Source of the DNA: Lacinutrix sp. MedPE-SW
GTDB taxonomy: Bacteria > Bacteroidota > Bacteroidia > Flavobacteriales > Flavobacteriaceae
Assembly: GCF_001874145.1 (NCBI RefSeq)
Contig: NZ_MPCX01000017.1
Coordinates: 1 to 48,264 of the forward strand
Direction: 5' to 3'
Length of the DNA: 48,264 nt
The notes under the pieces are model-generated. The model searched no databases. It was given only the letters and a program-made list of their open reading frames with translations, and was not told the origin of the DNA. Both the position numbers and the translations under genes were made by a program. Of the stretch, positions 1 to 9,467 are shown one piece after another. Within the stretch, counting starts at the first letter, position 1, and each line of letters starts with the position of its first letter.

Positions 1-870
1 TGGATTAACCGTAATGGTAAAACTTGTTTCCCCAAAACATGTTGGATTAGAGTTATCGTCTACACGAACATATATGGTTTGTGGACTTGACATATTTGGA
101 TAAGCTTCTGGTGTTGTTATTGCATTGGTACTTGTTGCAACATCGCCTGGCTGCTCGTAATAACTTACCGTGTAATTTGCCGGATCTTGACCGCTTAAAA
201 TAACTGCTTCCTCGGTTGTTAAATCGAATATTTCTACGCCATCGTTTGATGAATCGTCGCAAAGTTCTAGGTTTGAAGGCTGTGCAGCTTCAGCAATAGG
301 ATTAATAGTAATTGTAAATCCTTCAGCATCATTTTGAGAAGAAATATAACAAACACTACTCGCTACACTTTCAATTCTAACATATATAATTTCACCAGAA
401 CTTGTGTATGGACTTGTTAAAGGATTTGCTCCTGTATCTGCATCTGCTATAGATGAATGATAAGTTACAATAAAATCTGAGGCTGCTTGAGCTCCAAGAA
501 CTGCTGCATCTTGGTTTGTTAAATCGAACTCTTCTTGACCATCATTAGAAAGATCATCACAAACCACAATGTCTGGAGCATCATTTAAAGCTACTGTTAA
601 ATATTCTAAAGTAAACATGTCTATATCTGCACATGTTCCTGTATTATCTTCAATTCTTATATAAATTATTTCTCCATCGGTACCATTATAATTTACAGGA
701 TCTGCAATAGGATTTACTCCAGTCATGGCATCTGCATTAGAATTATGGTAAGACAAGCTATTTGCTGTTTGATCTTGAGCTCCAAAAGCAGGCGCATCGT
801 TTTCTGTAAGATCAAAAACAACAGCTCCACTACCATCATCACACTCTGTAATAGTATTAACTGCTTGTAT
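1..870 (-). repeat. Three tandem protein repeats (~95 residues each) in the left surface protein
   Basis: Three copies start with CDD at roughly bases 842, 560 and 258 and run toward base 1. Each copy reads CDD, then FDLT, then a DA/LGAQ-type stretch, a SYH or SYY stretch, N-P-I/L, and IYVRI, and ends with a cysteine and an F-T-I-T-V strand. They are diverged at the DNA level. The third copy reaches the window edge, so the array probably continues. Confidence 0.7.
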
Positions 871-2634
871 TGTTGGACCAGGAATAAATTCTATAATAAT
901 AGAATCTGACGCCATACATGTAGCAGAGAAAGTAATATCTACAGTATATTCTCCATCTTGAGTAGCATTAAGGGTTGAATTTGTTTCTCCCGGAATTACA
1001 TCACCATTAAAATACCAAGTATGAGTTGCAGTAGGTAATTGAGTGTCTAAAACTACTGGTGTACCTTGGCACTCTGCTGTACCAGCATTTATAGTAATAT
1101 CGTCTCCTAAATCACCTCCTAAACTAAAAGAACCAGCTTCTAAAAATACTGCTGAATTAAATGATGTATCTCTAGCATCTGCAACTACAAGTTTTATTCT
1201 ATAATTATTATTAGGTGTTACATTAGCAATTGCCGCCATTGGTCTTGTATATCCTAAATAATCTATTGGAGCATTTGCTGCAGGTTCTCCACCAGCGCCA
1301 TGATAAGAATCAAAATATGCTGGGTTTTCTGAAGAACATCCTCCTGCAAAAGCATTATCGCGAACAGTAAAAACAGATACGACATCTGTTGTTCCAGGAA
1401 CTAATGCTAAATTAGTTGTTGTATTTGTAGATAAATCTGTAAGTAAAAATGCAAATGCATCTGAGAAAGAACATTGAAACGCTCCATACTCATCTGATGC
1501 AAATAAGAAATTGAATGTAATAGTATCGGCTAATGGTACAAAATCAAATTCTATAAACGAAGCATTTCTTGAATTTCCAGCAGGTAAATCGTCACCTGGA
1601 GTATTATCCAAATCGGTATTAATTGCGGCCTCTAAATCAGCATCTCCTGGCCAAGCACCGCCACCACTACTTTGTATTCCAGACTCTGGTCCTTCGGCCT
1701 CCATAGCGTCTCCAGAATTTAAAACTATTCCTGCTTCAAAACCAAATGCACCAGGAAGTGCACTAAAATAACCTATACCATTTACGTCTCCAAAATTAGT
1801 TCCTGTACTCCAGTTAATATTAGATACTGCTGCACAAGGACTGTTGATTAAAACATCTTCTACTAATTGAGGTACTGTGTATGTTGTTTGGTCTACATCA
1901 ATATAAGGTCCTAAAACCTGAACAGTAATTGAGGCTGTTTCAGAACAACCTAAAGGATTTGTGTCTGTAACTGTTAGTGTTGTAGTAAACGTGCCTATAG
2001 AATCAAATTGATTTGTTACTGTTTCTCCTGTTCCAAAAGGCGAACCGTCTCCAAAATTCCAATTATAAGTTGCTCCTGTACCATCTTCAGAAAACACAGC
2101 ACTTCCTGAAAAATCTACTGTACTACCAACTAACACCTGAACTACTCCCGCTCCATTAGCAACAGGATTTGTAGAGTCTATTGAAGGTGTTATTGTTTGA
2201 CAATCTGTAAAGCAATTAATATCTGCTGCCCAACCAATAGTATTTCCAGTAGCATTACTTACAAACTCTAATGTTAAACAACCAGTTGCACTTGTTATAG
2301 ATGCCATTATTGTTCCTGGATCATTAGTAACTCCACCACCATCATAAGAACCAATTACTGGAGCAGTTGTATCATCTCCATCATAAATAGTAAGAATGTC
2401 ACTTCCTCCTTGTGTTCCAAAAGTAGTAAAATCTAATTGTATAAATTGGTCTGGTCCATCTGGACATATTGTAAGCACAAAATTTTCGTCACTTGAATAA
2501 TTTGCTGAAGGTCCACCTGAATCATATAAAGTCCCTGAACATTGATTAAATGTTCCATTTTGCATTAAAATATCTTGTCCAAAAATTGGAATGGAAATAA
2601 ATAGTAAAAAGATGATTAGCGTAAAGTTCCTCAT
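1..2634 (-). CDS. Large secreted surface protein, N-terminal part (CUB-like, PKD, choice-of-anchor L, repeats); runs off left edge
   Basis: The frame is open from an ATG at 2634 to base 1, giving 878 codons with no stop; the C-terminus lies outside the window. Residues 1-19 form a Sec signal peptide (RNFTLIIFLLFISIPIFG core, then QD). Residues about 22-140 resemble a CUB domain, with paired cysteines and a DILTIYDGDD motif. Residues about 150-240 form a PKD domain (YNWNFGDGS). Residues about 245-460 match the choice-of-anchor L type (FLFASDEYGAFQCSFSDAF). From about residue 590 there are three repeats of roughly 95 residues. This layout is common in flavobacterial proteins exported by the type IX system and ending in a type B sorting domain; that end is inferred, not seen. 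The role is probably adhesion or cell-surface display. The domain calls are fairly firm, the ligand is unknown. Confidence 0.85.
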   Translation of the reverse strand, partial: MRNFTLIIFLLFISIPIFGQDILMQNGTFNQCSGTLYDSGGPSANYSSDENFVLTICPDGPDQFIQLDFTTFGTQGGSDILTIYDGDDTTAPVIGSYDGGGVTNDPGTIMASITSATGCLTLEFVSNATGNTIGWAADINCFTDCQTITPSIDSTNPVANGAGVVQVLVGSTVDFSGSAVFSEDGTGATYNWNFGDGSPFGTGETVTNQFDSIGTFTTTLTVTDTNPLGCSETASITVQVLGPYIDVDQTTYTVPQLVEDVLINSPCAAVSNINWSTGTNFGDVNGIGYFSALPGAFGFEAGIVLNSGDAMEAEGPESGIQSSGGGAWPGDADLEAAINTDLDNTPGDDLPAGNSRNASFIEFDFVPLADTITFNFLFASDEYGAFQCSFSDAFAFLLTDLSTNTTTNLALVPGTTDVVSVFTVRDNAFAGGCSSENPAYFDSYHGAGGEPAANAPIDYLGYTRPMAAIANVTPNNNYRIKLVVADARDTSFNSAVFLEAGSFSLGGDLGDDITINAGTAECQGTPVVLDTQLPTATHTWYFNGDVIPGETNSTLNATQDGEYTVDITFSATCMASDSIIIEFIPGPTIQAVNTITECDDGSGAVVFDLTENDAPAFGAQDQTANSLSYHNSNADAMTGVNPIADPVNYNGTDGEIIYIRIEDNTGTCADIDMFTLEYLTVALNDAPDIVVCDDLSNDGQEEFDLTNQDAAVLGAQAASDFIVTYHSSIADADTGANPLTSPYTSSGEIIYVRIESVASSVCYISSQNDAEGFTITINPIAEAAQPSNLELCDDSSNDGVEIFDLTTEEAVILSGQDPANYTVSYYEQPGDVATSTNAITTPEAYPNMSSPQTIYVRVDDNSNPTCFGETSFTITVNP

Positions 2635-2914
2635 TATAAATATTTTTGATATGGTATAATTAGTATACAATAATACTAATAATTAGTTAGTTTATATAGT
2701 ATTTACTATGCTTAAACTGTTAAACCTTTAGTGTAAATACTTTTTTTTAATTTCATTGTTATACCTGTATAACAATTTAAGATGAGAATATCCTACCTTA
2801 CTAAAAATTAAATAAAATATTAAAATTGTTATTGTTTCGTTTTTAAGTATATAGTAACTTATTTACATTTTATTACTCTCTCAAACTACTCTTTTATACA
2901 AACAATTAAAAAAT
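2635..2914. other. Divergent intergenic region, 280 bp
   Basis: This AT-rich spacer separates the leftward surface-protein gene from the rightward DUF255 gene. It holds a 22-bp inverted repeat at 2755-2776. A near-match to the -7 box (TACATTTT, 2864-2871) lies 43 bp before the rightward ATG. No gene or RNA was recognised in it. Confidence 0.6.
2755..2776. promoter_or_regulatory. 22-bp perfect inverted repeat between divergent genes
   Basis: The 10-base arms ATTGTTATAC and GTATAACAAT are perfect reverse complements around a 2-base centre CT. The element lies 121 bp from the leftward start and 139 bp from the rightward start. It lacks a T-run on either side, so it looks more like a protein-binding palindrome than a terminator. 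The binding factor is unknown. Confidence 0.45.
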
Positions 2915-4954
2915 ATGATACATAAATACACTAATGATTTGATAAATGAAACGAGTCCCTATTTATTACAACACGCACATAACCCTGTAAATTGGAAAGC
3001 TTGGCATAATTCTGCTCTTGAATTAGCTAAAAAAGAAAATAAACTAATAATAATTAGTGTTGGTTATGCTGCTTGCCATTGGTGTCATGTTATGGAGCAT
3101 GAGAGTTTTGAAAACGAAGATGTTGCTATTGTAATGAATTCAAACTTTATTAATATTAAAATTGATAGAGAAGAACGACCAGACATAGACCAAGTATATA
3201 TGAATGCTGTACAATTAATGACAGGTAGTGGTGGATGGCCAATGAATGTAGTTGCTCTACCCGATGGAAGACCTGTTTGGGGCGGAACATATTTTAAAAA
3301 AGAACAATGGGTTAATGCCTTAAATCAAATTTCAGAATTATATAAAAAAAATCCTGACAAACTTTATGAGTATGCCACTAAATTAGCGAAAGGCATTAAA
3401 GCTATGGATTTAGTTAAGCCTAATACTAATGAACCAAAATTTGATACCACATTTTTAAAAGAAATAATAGCAGATTGGTCTACATATTTTGACACCCATA
3501 AAGGAGGAATAGGAAAGGAACCAAAGTTTATGATGCCAAATAATTATCAATTTTTATTACGATATGGCTATCAAAAACAAGATAAAGAAATTCTAGATTT
3601 TGTAAATACTACACTAACAAAAATGGCTTATGGAGGAATTTACGACCAAATTGGTGGTGGTTTTTCTAGATATTCTGTAGACGACAAATGGCACATACCT
3701 CATTTTGAAAAAATGTTATACGATAATGCACAACTAGTAAGCCTATATGCAGAGGCGTTTGCTTTAACCAAAAACGAATTATACAAAAATGTAGTAATTG
3801 AAACACTAGAGTTTATAAAAAGAGAATTAACGGGAACAAACGGTATATTTTATACGTCATTAGATGCAGACAGCTTAACTGAAGATAATGTTTTAGAAGA
3901 AGGCGCCTATTACGTATGGAAGAAAGAAGAATTACAAACACTTTTAAAAGACGATTTTAAATTATTTTCCACCTATTATAATGTAAATAATTATGGCTAT
4001 TGGGAACATAAAAATTATGTGCTTATTAGAGATAAAAGTGATCTAAAATTCACTAACCAAGAGAATATAACATTAGAAAAATTAAAAGAAAAAAAGAAAC
4101 GCTGGAAATCTATTTTACTTAAAGAAAGAGAAAAAAGGAACCTACCAAGATTAGATGACAAAACATTAACATCTTGGAATGCTTTAATGCTTAAAGGTTA
4201 TGTAGATGCTTATCGCGTTTTGCAAGATGAAAACTATTTAAATTGCGCCATAAAAAATGCCGAATTTATATTAAACAATCAATTAAAAGAAGACGGTTCG
4301 CTTTACCATAATTATAAAAATGGAACATCCAGTATAAATGGTTTTTTAGAAGATTATGCAACAACTATTGATGCTTTTATAGCATTATACCAAGTTACCG
4401 CAACAACTAAATGGCTAAACAATGCTAAGGCACTTACAGATTATTGTTTTGATACTTTTTTTGACACCAAAAGTCAACTCTTTTTCTTTACCTCTAATCA
4501 AGACAAAAAATTAATTGTACAAACAATAGAATATAGAGATAATGTAATTCCTGCTAGTAATTCAATTATGGCAAACTGCCTTTTTAAATTATCGCATTTT
4601 TACAATAATACACACTATTTAAAAACATCTAAAAACATGCTAAATAATATTAAACCAGAAATACATCAATACGGTTCGGCATTTTCTAATTGGATGAATT
4701 TAATGCTAAACTTTACAGAACCATTTTATGAAGTAGCCATTACAGGAGATAAAGCCAATGAAAAAGTAAAAGATTTAAATAAAGAATATTTACCTAACAA
4801 AATAGTAGCATGTACTGAAAGTAAGAATAGTTTACCTTTATTAAATAACAGATACGTAGAAAATAAAACACTTATTTACGTATGTGTTAATAACACTTGT
4901 AAATTACCAGTTACAAATACAAACCAAGCCATTAACCAGTTAAAAATAAAGTAA
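2915..4954 (+). CDS. DUF255 thioredoxin-fold / six-hairpin glycosidase-like protein (YyaL/SPATA20 family)
   Basis: The product has 679 residues, the usual length for the family. The N-terminus carries the family signature: [17 protein letters not shown], then [15 protein letters not shown], with the CxxC cysteines at 54 and 57, and [10 protein letters not shown]. The first 170 residues or so form a thioredoxin-like domain; the rest is predicted to be an (alpha/alpha)6-barrel related to glycosidases. No signal peptide is visible, so it should be cytoplasmic. The biochemical function of bacterial members is not established. The ATG at 2915 is preceded by an A-rich stretch and places the conserved motif at the normal distance. 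Its stop lies one base before the DUF1304 start, so the two are probably co-transcribed. Confidence 0.9.
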   Translation: MIHKYTNDLINETSPYLLQHAHNPVNWKAWHNSALELAKKENKLIIISVGYAACHWCHVMEHESFENEDVAIVMNSNFINIKIDREERPDIDQVYMNAVQLMTGSGGWPMNVVALPDGRPVWGGTYFKKEQWVNALNQISELYKKNPDKLYEYATKLAKGIKAMDLVKPNTNEPKFDTTFLKEIIADWSTYFDTHKGGIGKEPKFMMPNNYQFLLRYGYQKQDKEILDFVNTTLTKMAYGGIYDQIGGGFSRYSVDDKWHIPHFEKMLYDNAQLVSLYAEAFALTKNELYKNVVIETLEFIKRELTGTNGIFYTSLDADSLTEDNVLEEGAYYVWKKEELQTLLKDDFKLFSTYYNVNNYGYWEHKNYVLIRDKSDLKFTNQENITLEKLKEKKKRWKSILLKEREKRNLPRLDDKTLTSWNALMLKGYVDAYRVLQDENYLNCAIKNAEFILNNQLKEDGSLYHNYKNGTSSINGFLEDYATTIDAFIALYQVTATTKWLNNAKALTDYCFDTFFDTKSQLFFFTSNQDKKLIVQTIEYRDNVIPASNSIMANCLFKLSHFYNNTHYLKTSKNMLNNIKPEIHQYGSAFSNWMNLMLNFTEPFYEVAITGDKANEKVKDLNKEYLPNKIVACTESKNSLPLLNNRYVENKTLIYVCVNNTCKLPVTNTNQAINQLKIK

Positions 4955-4955
4955 A

Positions 4956-5315
4956 ATGAATACACTAATAATAATCTTTTCTCTTCTTGTCGCTTTTTTA
5001 CATTTCTATTTTTTAATACTTGAAATGTTTTTATGGACCAAACCAAGAACAATAAAAGCGTTTGGACTAAAAAATAAAACCTTTGCTCAAGACACTAAAG
5101 TTCTTGCTGCCAACCAAGGACTTTATAATGGTTTTATGGCTTCAGGAATTATTTTTGCACTACTATCTAAAAACCTTAGTACATTAATATTTTTTATAAA
5201 CTGTATTATTATTGCTGGATTATATGGTGCATATTCAACTAAAAAAATAAAATTATTTTACATTCAATCTGTTCCTGCAATAATTAGTTTAGTGCTAATT
5301 CTATTATTAACATAA
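4956..5315 (+). CDS. DUF1304 family small membrane protein
   Basis: This 119-residue protein has about four hydrophobic helices (near 2-25, 55-72, 75-92 and 100-118). It shows the DUF1304 pattern: LILEMFLWTKPR in the first loop and ANQGLYNGFMASG in the second. Members are uncharacterised integral membrane proteins. It begins one base after the stop of the DUF255 gene, which points to translational coupling, and it is followed by a terminator-like hairpin with a T7 run. Family assignment is good; function unknown. Confidence 0.85.
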   Translation: MNTLIIIFSLLVAFLHFYFLILEMFLWTKPRTIKAFGLKNKTFAQDTKVLAANQGLYNGFMASGIIFALLSKNLSTLIFFINCIIIAGLYGAYSTKKIKLFYIQSVPAIISLVLILLLT

Positions 5316-5327
5316 TTTTTTATTTAT

Positions 5328-5368
5328 AGCTTTAATTATAACAAAGTGTTAACGTAAAGCTTTTTTTA
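5328..5368 (+). terminator. Possible intrinsic terminator after the DUF1304 gene
   Basis: AGCTTTA (5328-5334) can pair with TAAAGCT (5355-5361), followed directly by seven T residues. The loop is long (20 bases) and the stem short, so this is only a moderate candidate. It lies just after the stop at 5315 and before mscS. Confidence 0.4.
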
Positions 5369-5411
5369 TAGTTAGTAGTTTCGCACTACTAATTTAATAC
5401 TAAAAGTTATA

Positions 5412-6224
5412 ATGGAATTACAAAAATGGGTAGATAAAGGTTACCAATTAACTATTGACTATGCGCCAAAAGTACTAATGGCTATAGTTATATGGATTGT
5501 TGGTGCATTTGTTATTAAATACATTTTAAAAGGTATTGCTAAAGCAATGGATAAGGCTAATTACGACATAAGCCTTAGAAAGTTTTTACTAGATTTAATA
5601 AGTTGGATTTTAAAAATTGTATTAATAATAGTAGTGCTTGGTACCGTTGGTGTAGAAACAACTTCTTTTGCTGCAATTATAGCTGCCGCAGGTTTAGCAA
5701 TTGGTCTTGCATTACAAGGTTCTTTAGCTAATTTTGCTGGAGGTGTTTTAATTATGATTTTTAAACCTTTTAAAGTAGGAGATTATATTAAAGCACAAGG
5801 TGAAGCTGGAACTGTTAAAGAAATAGATATATTTACAACAAAACTTACCACTCCAGATAATAAAGAAATTATTATACCTAATGGTAGTTTAAGTAATGGT
5901 AATATTACTAATTTCTCTACAGAAGATACTAGACGTGTAGATTTAACTTTTGGTGTTGGTTATGATTCTGATATTAAAAGAACAAAAGAAGTTATACTTA
6001 GTGTTATTAAAAGCAATAATTTAATACTACAAGAACCAGCTCCAGCTATTAATGTTTCAGAACTAGCAGATAGTTCTATAAACTTTTTTACAAGAGTTTG
6101 GGTAAAAAAAGAAGACTTTTGGGACGTTCATTTTTATTTAATTGAACAAACTAAAGAAGCACTAGATGCTGCGGGAATAGATATACCATATCCTCACAGT
6201 GTAGAAATACAAAAAGAAGGCTAA
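5412..6224 (+). CDS. mscS: Small-conductance mechanosensitive channel, MscS family
   Basis: The protein has 270 residues, close to E. coli MscS. Three membrane segments are seen at about 18-38, 58-78 and 85-115. The pore-lining helix contains the glycine/alanine pattern AAAGLAIGLALQGSLANFAGG, followed by the beta-domain signature FKPFKVGDYI. The C-terminal part has the mixed alpha/beta domain with TPDNKEIIIPNGSL. It should release solutes under hypo-osmotic shock in the inner membrane. Its stop codon directly abuts the stop of the opposing tsaB gene, so its 3' UTR runs antisense through the tsaB end. Confidence 0.93.
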   Translation: MELQKWVDKGYQLTIDYAPKVLMAIVIWIVGAFVIKYILKGIAKAMDKANYDISLRKFLLDLISWILKIVLIIVVLGTVGVETTSFAAIIAAAGLAIGLALQGSLANFAGGVLIMIFKPFKVGDYIKAQGEAGTVKEIDIFTTKLTTPDNKEIIIPNGSLSNGNITNFSTEDTRRVDLTFGVGYDSDIKRTKEVILSVIKSNNLILQEPAPAINVSELADSSINFFTRVWVKKEDFWDVHFYLIEQTKEALDAAGIDIPYPHSVEIQKEG

Positions 6225-6902
6225 TTATTTTTTAGGTTTAGGCTTTAAAGCCACAAAATCTTTTAAATAATAAGGTTCAAAATAAGCGACATCTTCGGTG
6301 TCGCTTTTTTTATACTTTGCATATGCTAAAGCACTCATCTCGTTAGCAGATGGTAATTTACCTTCTACAAAAACAGCATTACTATTATCTATAATTGCTT
6401 TTGTTTTTTCTACTCCATTGCCCACAAAATGTACTTTCCCTTTAGCTAATTCAGCGCTAAAAGATGTAGCATCTAATTCTTGCGCTTCAACAGCTCTTAA
6501 AACTTCAAAATTTGATGTTAATATAGCTGAATATACTTCCATACGTCTAGCATCAATCATAGGCACTATAATACCTTCATTTGTATTTACCTGATGCGCT
6601 AAAGATTCTAAAGTAGAAATAGAAATTAACGGAATGTCTAATGCAAAACACAAGCCTTTTGCTGCAGATACTCCTATACGCAAACCTGTGTAAGAACCAG
6701 GTCCTTTACTTACTGCTATTGCACTTAATTCTTCTTTTTTTATTTTGGCTTCTTTTAAAACCTCTTCTATAAGAAAATGCAAACGCTCTGCATGAGAAAA
6801 ATTATTATTAAAATCTTCTTTTAAATGCAAAGTCTCACCATTTTTAGATAGTGAGACCGAGCAATTTGTTGTTGCTGTTTCTATGCTTAATATTATAGTC
6901 AC
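6225..6902 (-). CDS. tsaB: tRNA threonylcarbamoyladenosine biosynthesis protein TsaB
   Basis: This 225-residue protein is an ASKHA-fold partner of TsaD and TsaE in making t6A at position 37 of ANN-decoding tRNAs. It shows the N-terminal ILSIETATTNCSVSL strand and the conserved KGPGSYTGLRIGVSAAKG block near residues 65-85. The C-terminal DVAYFEPYYLKDF is typical of Bacteroidota TsaB. It starts 6 bp after the TolC-type gene and so appears to be the last gene of the efflux operon. A plus-strand terminator for mscS lies inside its 3' end (6284-6311). Confidence 0.95.
   Translation of the reverse strand: MTIILSIETATTNCSVSLSKNGETLHLKEDFNNNFSHAERLHFLIEEVLKEAKIKKEELSAIAVSKGPGSYTGLRIGVSAAKGLCFALDIPLISISTLESLAHQVNTNEGIIVPMIDARRMEVYSAILTSNFEVLRAVEAQELDATSFSAELAKGKVHFVGNGVEKTKAIIDNSNAVFVEGKLPSANEMSALAYAKYKKSDTEDVAYFEPYYLKDFVALKPKPKK
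6284..6311 (+). terminator. Intrinsic terminator for mscS embedded in the tsaB 3' end
   Basis: AAGCGACA (6284-6291) pairs perfectly with TGTCGCTT (6299-6306) around a 7-base loop, followed by TTTTT (6307-6311). The stem is GC-rich for this genome. It lies 60 bases after the mscS stop, antisense to tsaB codons for KSDTEDVA. It is oriented to end the rightward transcript. Confidence 0.75.
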
Positions 6903-6908
6903 GATATA

Positions 6909-8306
6909 TTATTGAGTTATAGGCTTATCAAGATAAAAATCTAACACTTTTGTTTTAAACACATAGTTATATTTTGCATTTAAAAATGATGATTGTGCAT
7001 TTATTAATCTGTTTCTAACTTGTTCTAATTGAAACGATGTACTTACACCTAAATCGTATTTGTCTTGTTCGTTTTGAAACGCTAATTCTTGAGATTCTAA
7101 AGATAATTTAGACGATTCGTATTGTAGTAGTGATGCTTTTGCGTCTGCATAGGCTTGTTCAATATTAGCTCGCAACGTTTGTTTTTCTTGTTCTAATGCT
7201 AAAGTAATACGCTCTTTACTAATTTCTGCACGTTTAACATTAGCCTTTGTTCTAAACCCGTTAAAAATTGGAATACTTAAACTAAAACCAATATTGTAAC
7301 CTAAATTGTTTTCAATTTGCTCTACAAATCCATTTTTTTGAAACTCTACAATTGGTTCTCCTGTAGTAGCATCAAATCCTGTTACAATTTGTAATACATC
7401 TTTTTGCCCTTGCAAATGTTGGTAACTTGTACTTGCTCCTGCTCCTAAACTTAATGTAGGGTAGTAAGCACTTCTAGCTATTTCATAATTAAGCTCGGCA
7501 TTATCAATATTTAATTGTGCGCCTTTAATTTCTGGTCTATTCTCTAAAGCATAAGATAAAATCTCATTAGAGTTTTTATATGCCAATACAGCTTCGGTTA
7601 AATCTATATTTACATCTTGAATATCAAAATTTTCGTTTGCTGGTAACTGTAAAAGTTGCGATAAATTTAATAGTGATAAATCTACACTGTTTACAGCATT
7701 TACTAAACGTTCGTTATCTGATGCTAATTGAGATTTAGATACTAACAAATCTGCTCTTGCTCTTGCTCCTGCATCTACAAGTTCTTGAACCTGATCTAAA
7801 CTTTTTTGACTTATAGCTACTTGCTCTTCGGCTTGTTTTACTGCTTCTCTATTAAATAAAATATTTAAGTAAGCATTTACAACATTTAAAGAAATGTTAT
7901 TTTTTAAAACTTCAAGTTGTATTTTACTACTTTCTATACCTAACTCTGCCTGTTTTTGCAAATTAGTATTCCTGAAACCATTAAATAATGTTACACCTGC
8001 ATTAACACCAAAACCATTACCACGCGAGTCTCTAGAAATTCTACTTCCGTTTTGATCTATAAAAGAACCAAAATTCCAGTTTTGAGAAGCACTAGCATTT
8101 ACAGTTGGTAAAAAATTACCTTTAGCTGATATTAAATCTTGCTCTGCTAATTTTTGGTCTAATAATGATTGTCTTACTGTTATGTTGTTTTGTAAAGCAT
8201 AATCAACACTTTCTTTTAACGACCACTTTTTTTCTTGTGCTGTCGCAGAAAGACTAATTAATAATGCTAACGTAAATTTAATAATATGTTTAGTCTTCAT
8301 CTTCAT
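6909..8306 (-). CDS. TolC family outer-membrane channel protein
   Basis: The product has 465 residues with a signal peptide ending SLSATAQ. It shows the two-repeat TolC layout: long alpha-helical coiled stretches separated by short beta-strand segments, with VNASASQNWNFGSF near the start of the first repeat and YNIGFSLSIPIFNGFRTKA in the second. It should form the trimeric outer-membrane exit duct for the adjoining ABC efflux pump. The ATG at 8306 overlaps the end of the adaptor gene; the in-frame ATG at 8300 (Met3) is an equally plausible start. Either way translation looks coupled to the adaptor. Confidence 0.92.
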   Translation of the reverse strand: MKMKTKHIIKFTLALLISLSATAQEKKWSLKESVDYALQNNITVRQSLLDQKLAEQDLISAKGNFLPTVNASASQNWNFGSFIDQNGSRISRDSRGNGFGVNAGVTLFNGFRNTNLQKQAELGIESSKIQLEVLKNNISLNVVNAYLNILFNREAVKQAEEQVAISQKSLDQVQELVDAGARARADLLVSKSQLASDNERLVNAVNSVDLSLLNLSQLLQLPANENFDIQDVNIDLTEAVLAYKNSNEILSYALENRPEIKGAQLNIDNAELNYEIARSAYYPTLSLGAGASTSYQHLQGQKDVLQIVTGFDATTGEPIVEFQKNGFVEQIENNLGYNIGFSLSIPIFNGFRTKANVKRAEISKERITLALEQEKQTLRANIEQAYADAKASLLQYESSKLSLESQELAFQNEQDKYDLGVSTSFQLEQVRNRLINAQSSFLNAKYNYVFKTKVLDFYLDKPITQ

Positions 8307-9405
8307 TATCTTCTTTTGATGCTTTATTCCACACTTTTATTTTATCTCCTTCTTCTACACCTTCGGTAATTTCAACATTAATTCCATCAGAAAGTCCTAA
8401 CTCTACGTTTTTCTTTTCAAACTTACCTGCTTCTTTTTCAATTTCAACAAAAGGCTTTTCAGTTATTCTATTAAACTGTAAAAGAGATTCTTTAATAACT
8501 AAAACGCTATCCTTGCTTTCCATTTCAATTTCGGCATTTGCACTGTATCCTGCTCTAATTTTTGTAGACTGCTCTACTTCAACATCTGCCTTTATTGTAA
8601 ATTGTACAGCTCCATTTTCTTCATTTCCTTTTGGAGCAACAAAAGTTAATTTTGCAGGAAATTCTTTTTCGTTAATAGCACCAAGTATTACTTTAATATC
8701 TTTTCCTTCTTCAAGTTTTCCTACTTCGGCTTCATCTACTTTTCCTTCAAAAATCATTTTACTCATATCTGCAATAGTAGCGATAGTTGTACCTGCATTA
8801 AAGCTATTACTTTCTATTACCTGATCTCCTTCTCTTACAGGTATTTCTAGTACTGTTCCTGGTATTTGAGCTGTGATACTTGTGTTTGCAGAACCTCCAC
8901 CAGAAAGTGATCCTCTTTTTATTATTTGGTAATTATTTTGAGCCTGACGTAATGCTTCGTTTGCTTGATTTAAAGACAATTGGCTGTTTTCAAAATCTTG
9001 ACGAGATATTACACCTTTATCAAATAATGCTTTATTTCTATCGTATAATGTTTTGGCATTATTGTAAGAAATTTTAGCTGATGATATTTGACCGCTTGCG
9101 CCAACTAAACTTTGCTCGTTTGGTACAACTCTAATTCTAGCAATTAAATCTCCTTTTGCAACAATATCTCCTTCTTCTACAAGAATTTCGTCAATAATTC
9201 CTGCTATTTGAGGCTTTAATTCGACTTCTTCTTCTGGGTTTAGTTTTCCTGTTGCTACAGTTTTTGTGTTTATTGATGTATAAAATGGTTTTGCTGTTTT
9301 AAAGTCTTCTACAGATTTTGAATTAGAATCTTTAAAATACTTTAACACCCATATTAAAGCAATAACTAGCACTAATATTCCAATGATTTTAAATACTTTT
9401 TTCAT
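8290..9405 (-). CDS. Membrane-fusion (periplasmic adaptor) subunit, MacA/HlyD-type
   Basis: This 371-residue protein has an N-terminal membrane anchor (about residues 5-24). A biotinyl-lipoyl-like domain contains LKPQIAGIIDEILVEEGDIV. Residues about 100-165 form the alpha-hairpin coiled coil rich in Q, N and A. A beta-barrel domain and a short membrane-proximal domain follow, ending in an acidic tail. It would bridge the two permeases in the inner membrane to the TolC-type channel encoded next. It starts 62 bp after the second permease gene and overlaps the TolC start. Confidence 0.92.
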   Translation of the reverse strand: MKKVFKIIGILVLVIALIWVLKYFKDSNSKSVEDFKTAKPFYTSINTKTVATGKLNPEEEVELKPQIAGIIDEILVEEGDIVAKGDLIARIRVVPNEQSLVGASGQISSAKISYNNAKTLYDRNKALFDKGVISRQDFENSQLSLNQANEALRQAQNNYQIIKRGSLSGGGSANTSITAQIPGTVLEIPVREGDQVIESNSFNAGTTIATIADMSKMIFEGKVDEAEVGKLEEGKDIKVILGAINEKEFPAKLTFVAPKGNEENGAVQFTIKADVEVEQSTKIRAGYSANAEIEMESKDSVLVIKESLLQFNRITEKPFVEIEKEAGKFEKKNVELGLSDGINVEITEGVEEGDKIKVWNKASKEDNEDED

Positions 9406-9467
9406 TTTATTATAATTTACTTCAGTTGGTTTGAAAGCGATTTACTTTCGGTTTTATGTTTAATTTA

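Noticed and set aside
53-262. Minus-strand 69-residue arginine-rich frame.
   Set aside because: It is a shifted frame of the surface-protein repeat; the real frame is open throughout.
1511-1771. Plus-strand 86-residue frame within the left surface protein.
   Set aside because: It is the complement of the conserved choice-of-anchor L region and has no start context or homology.
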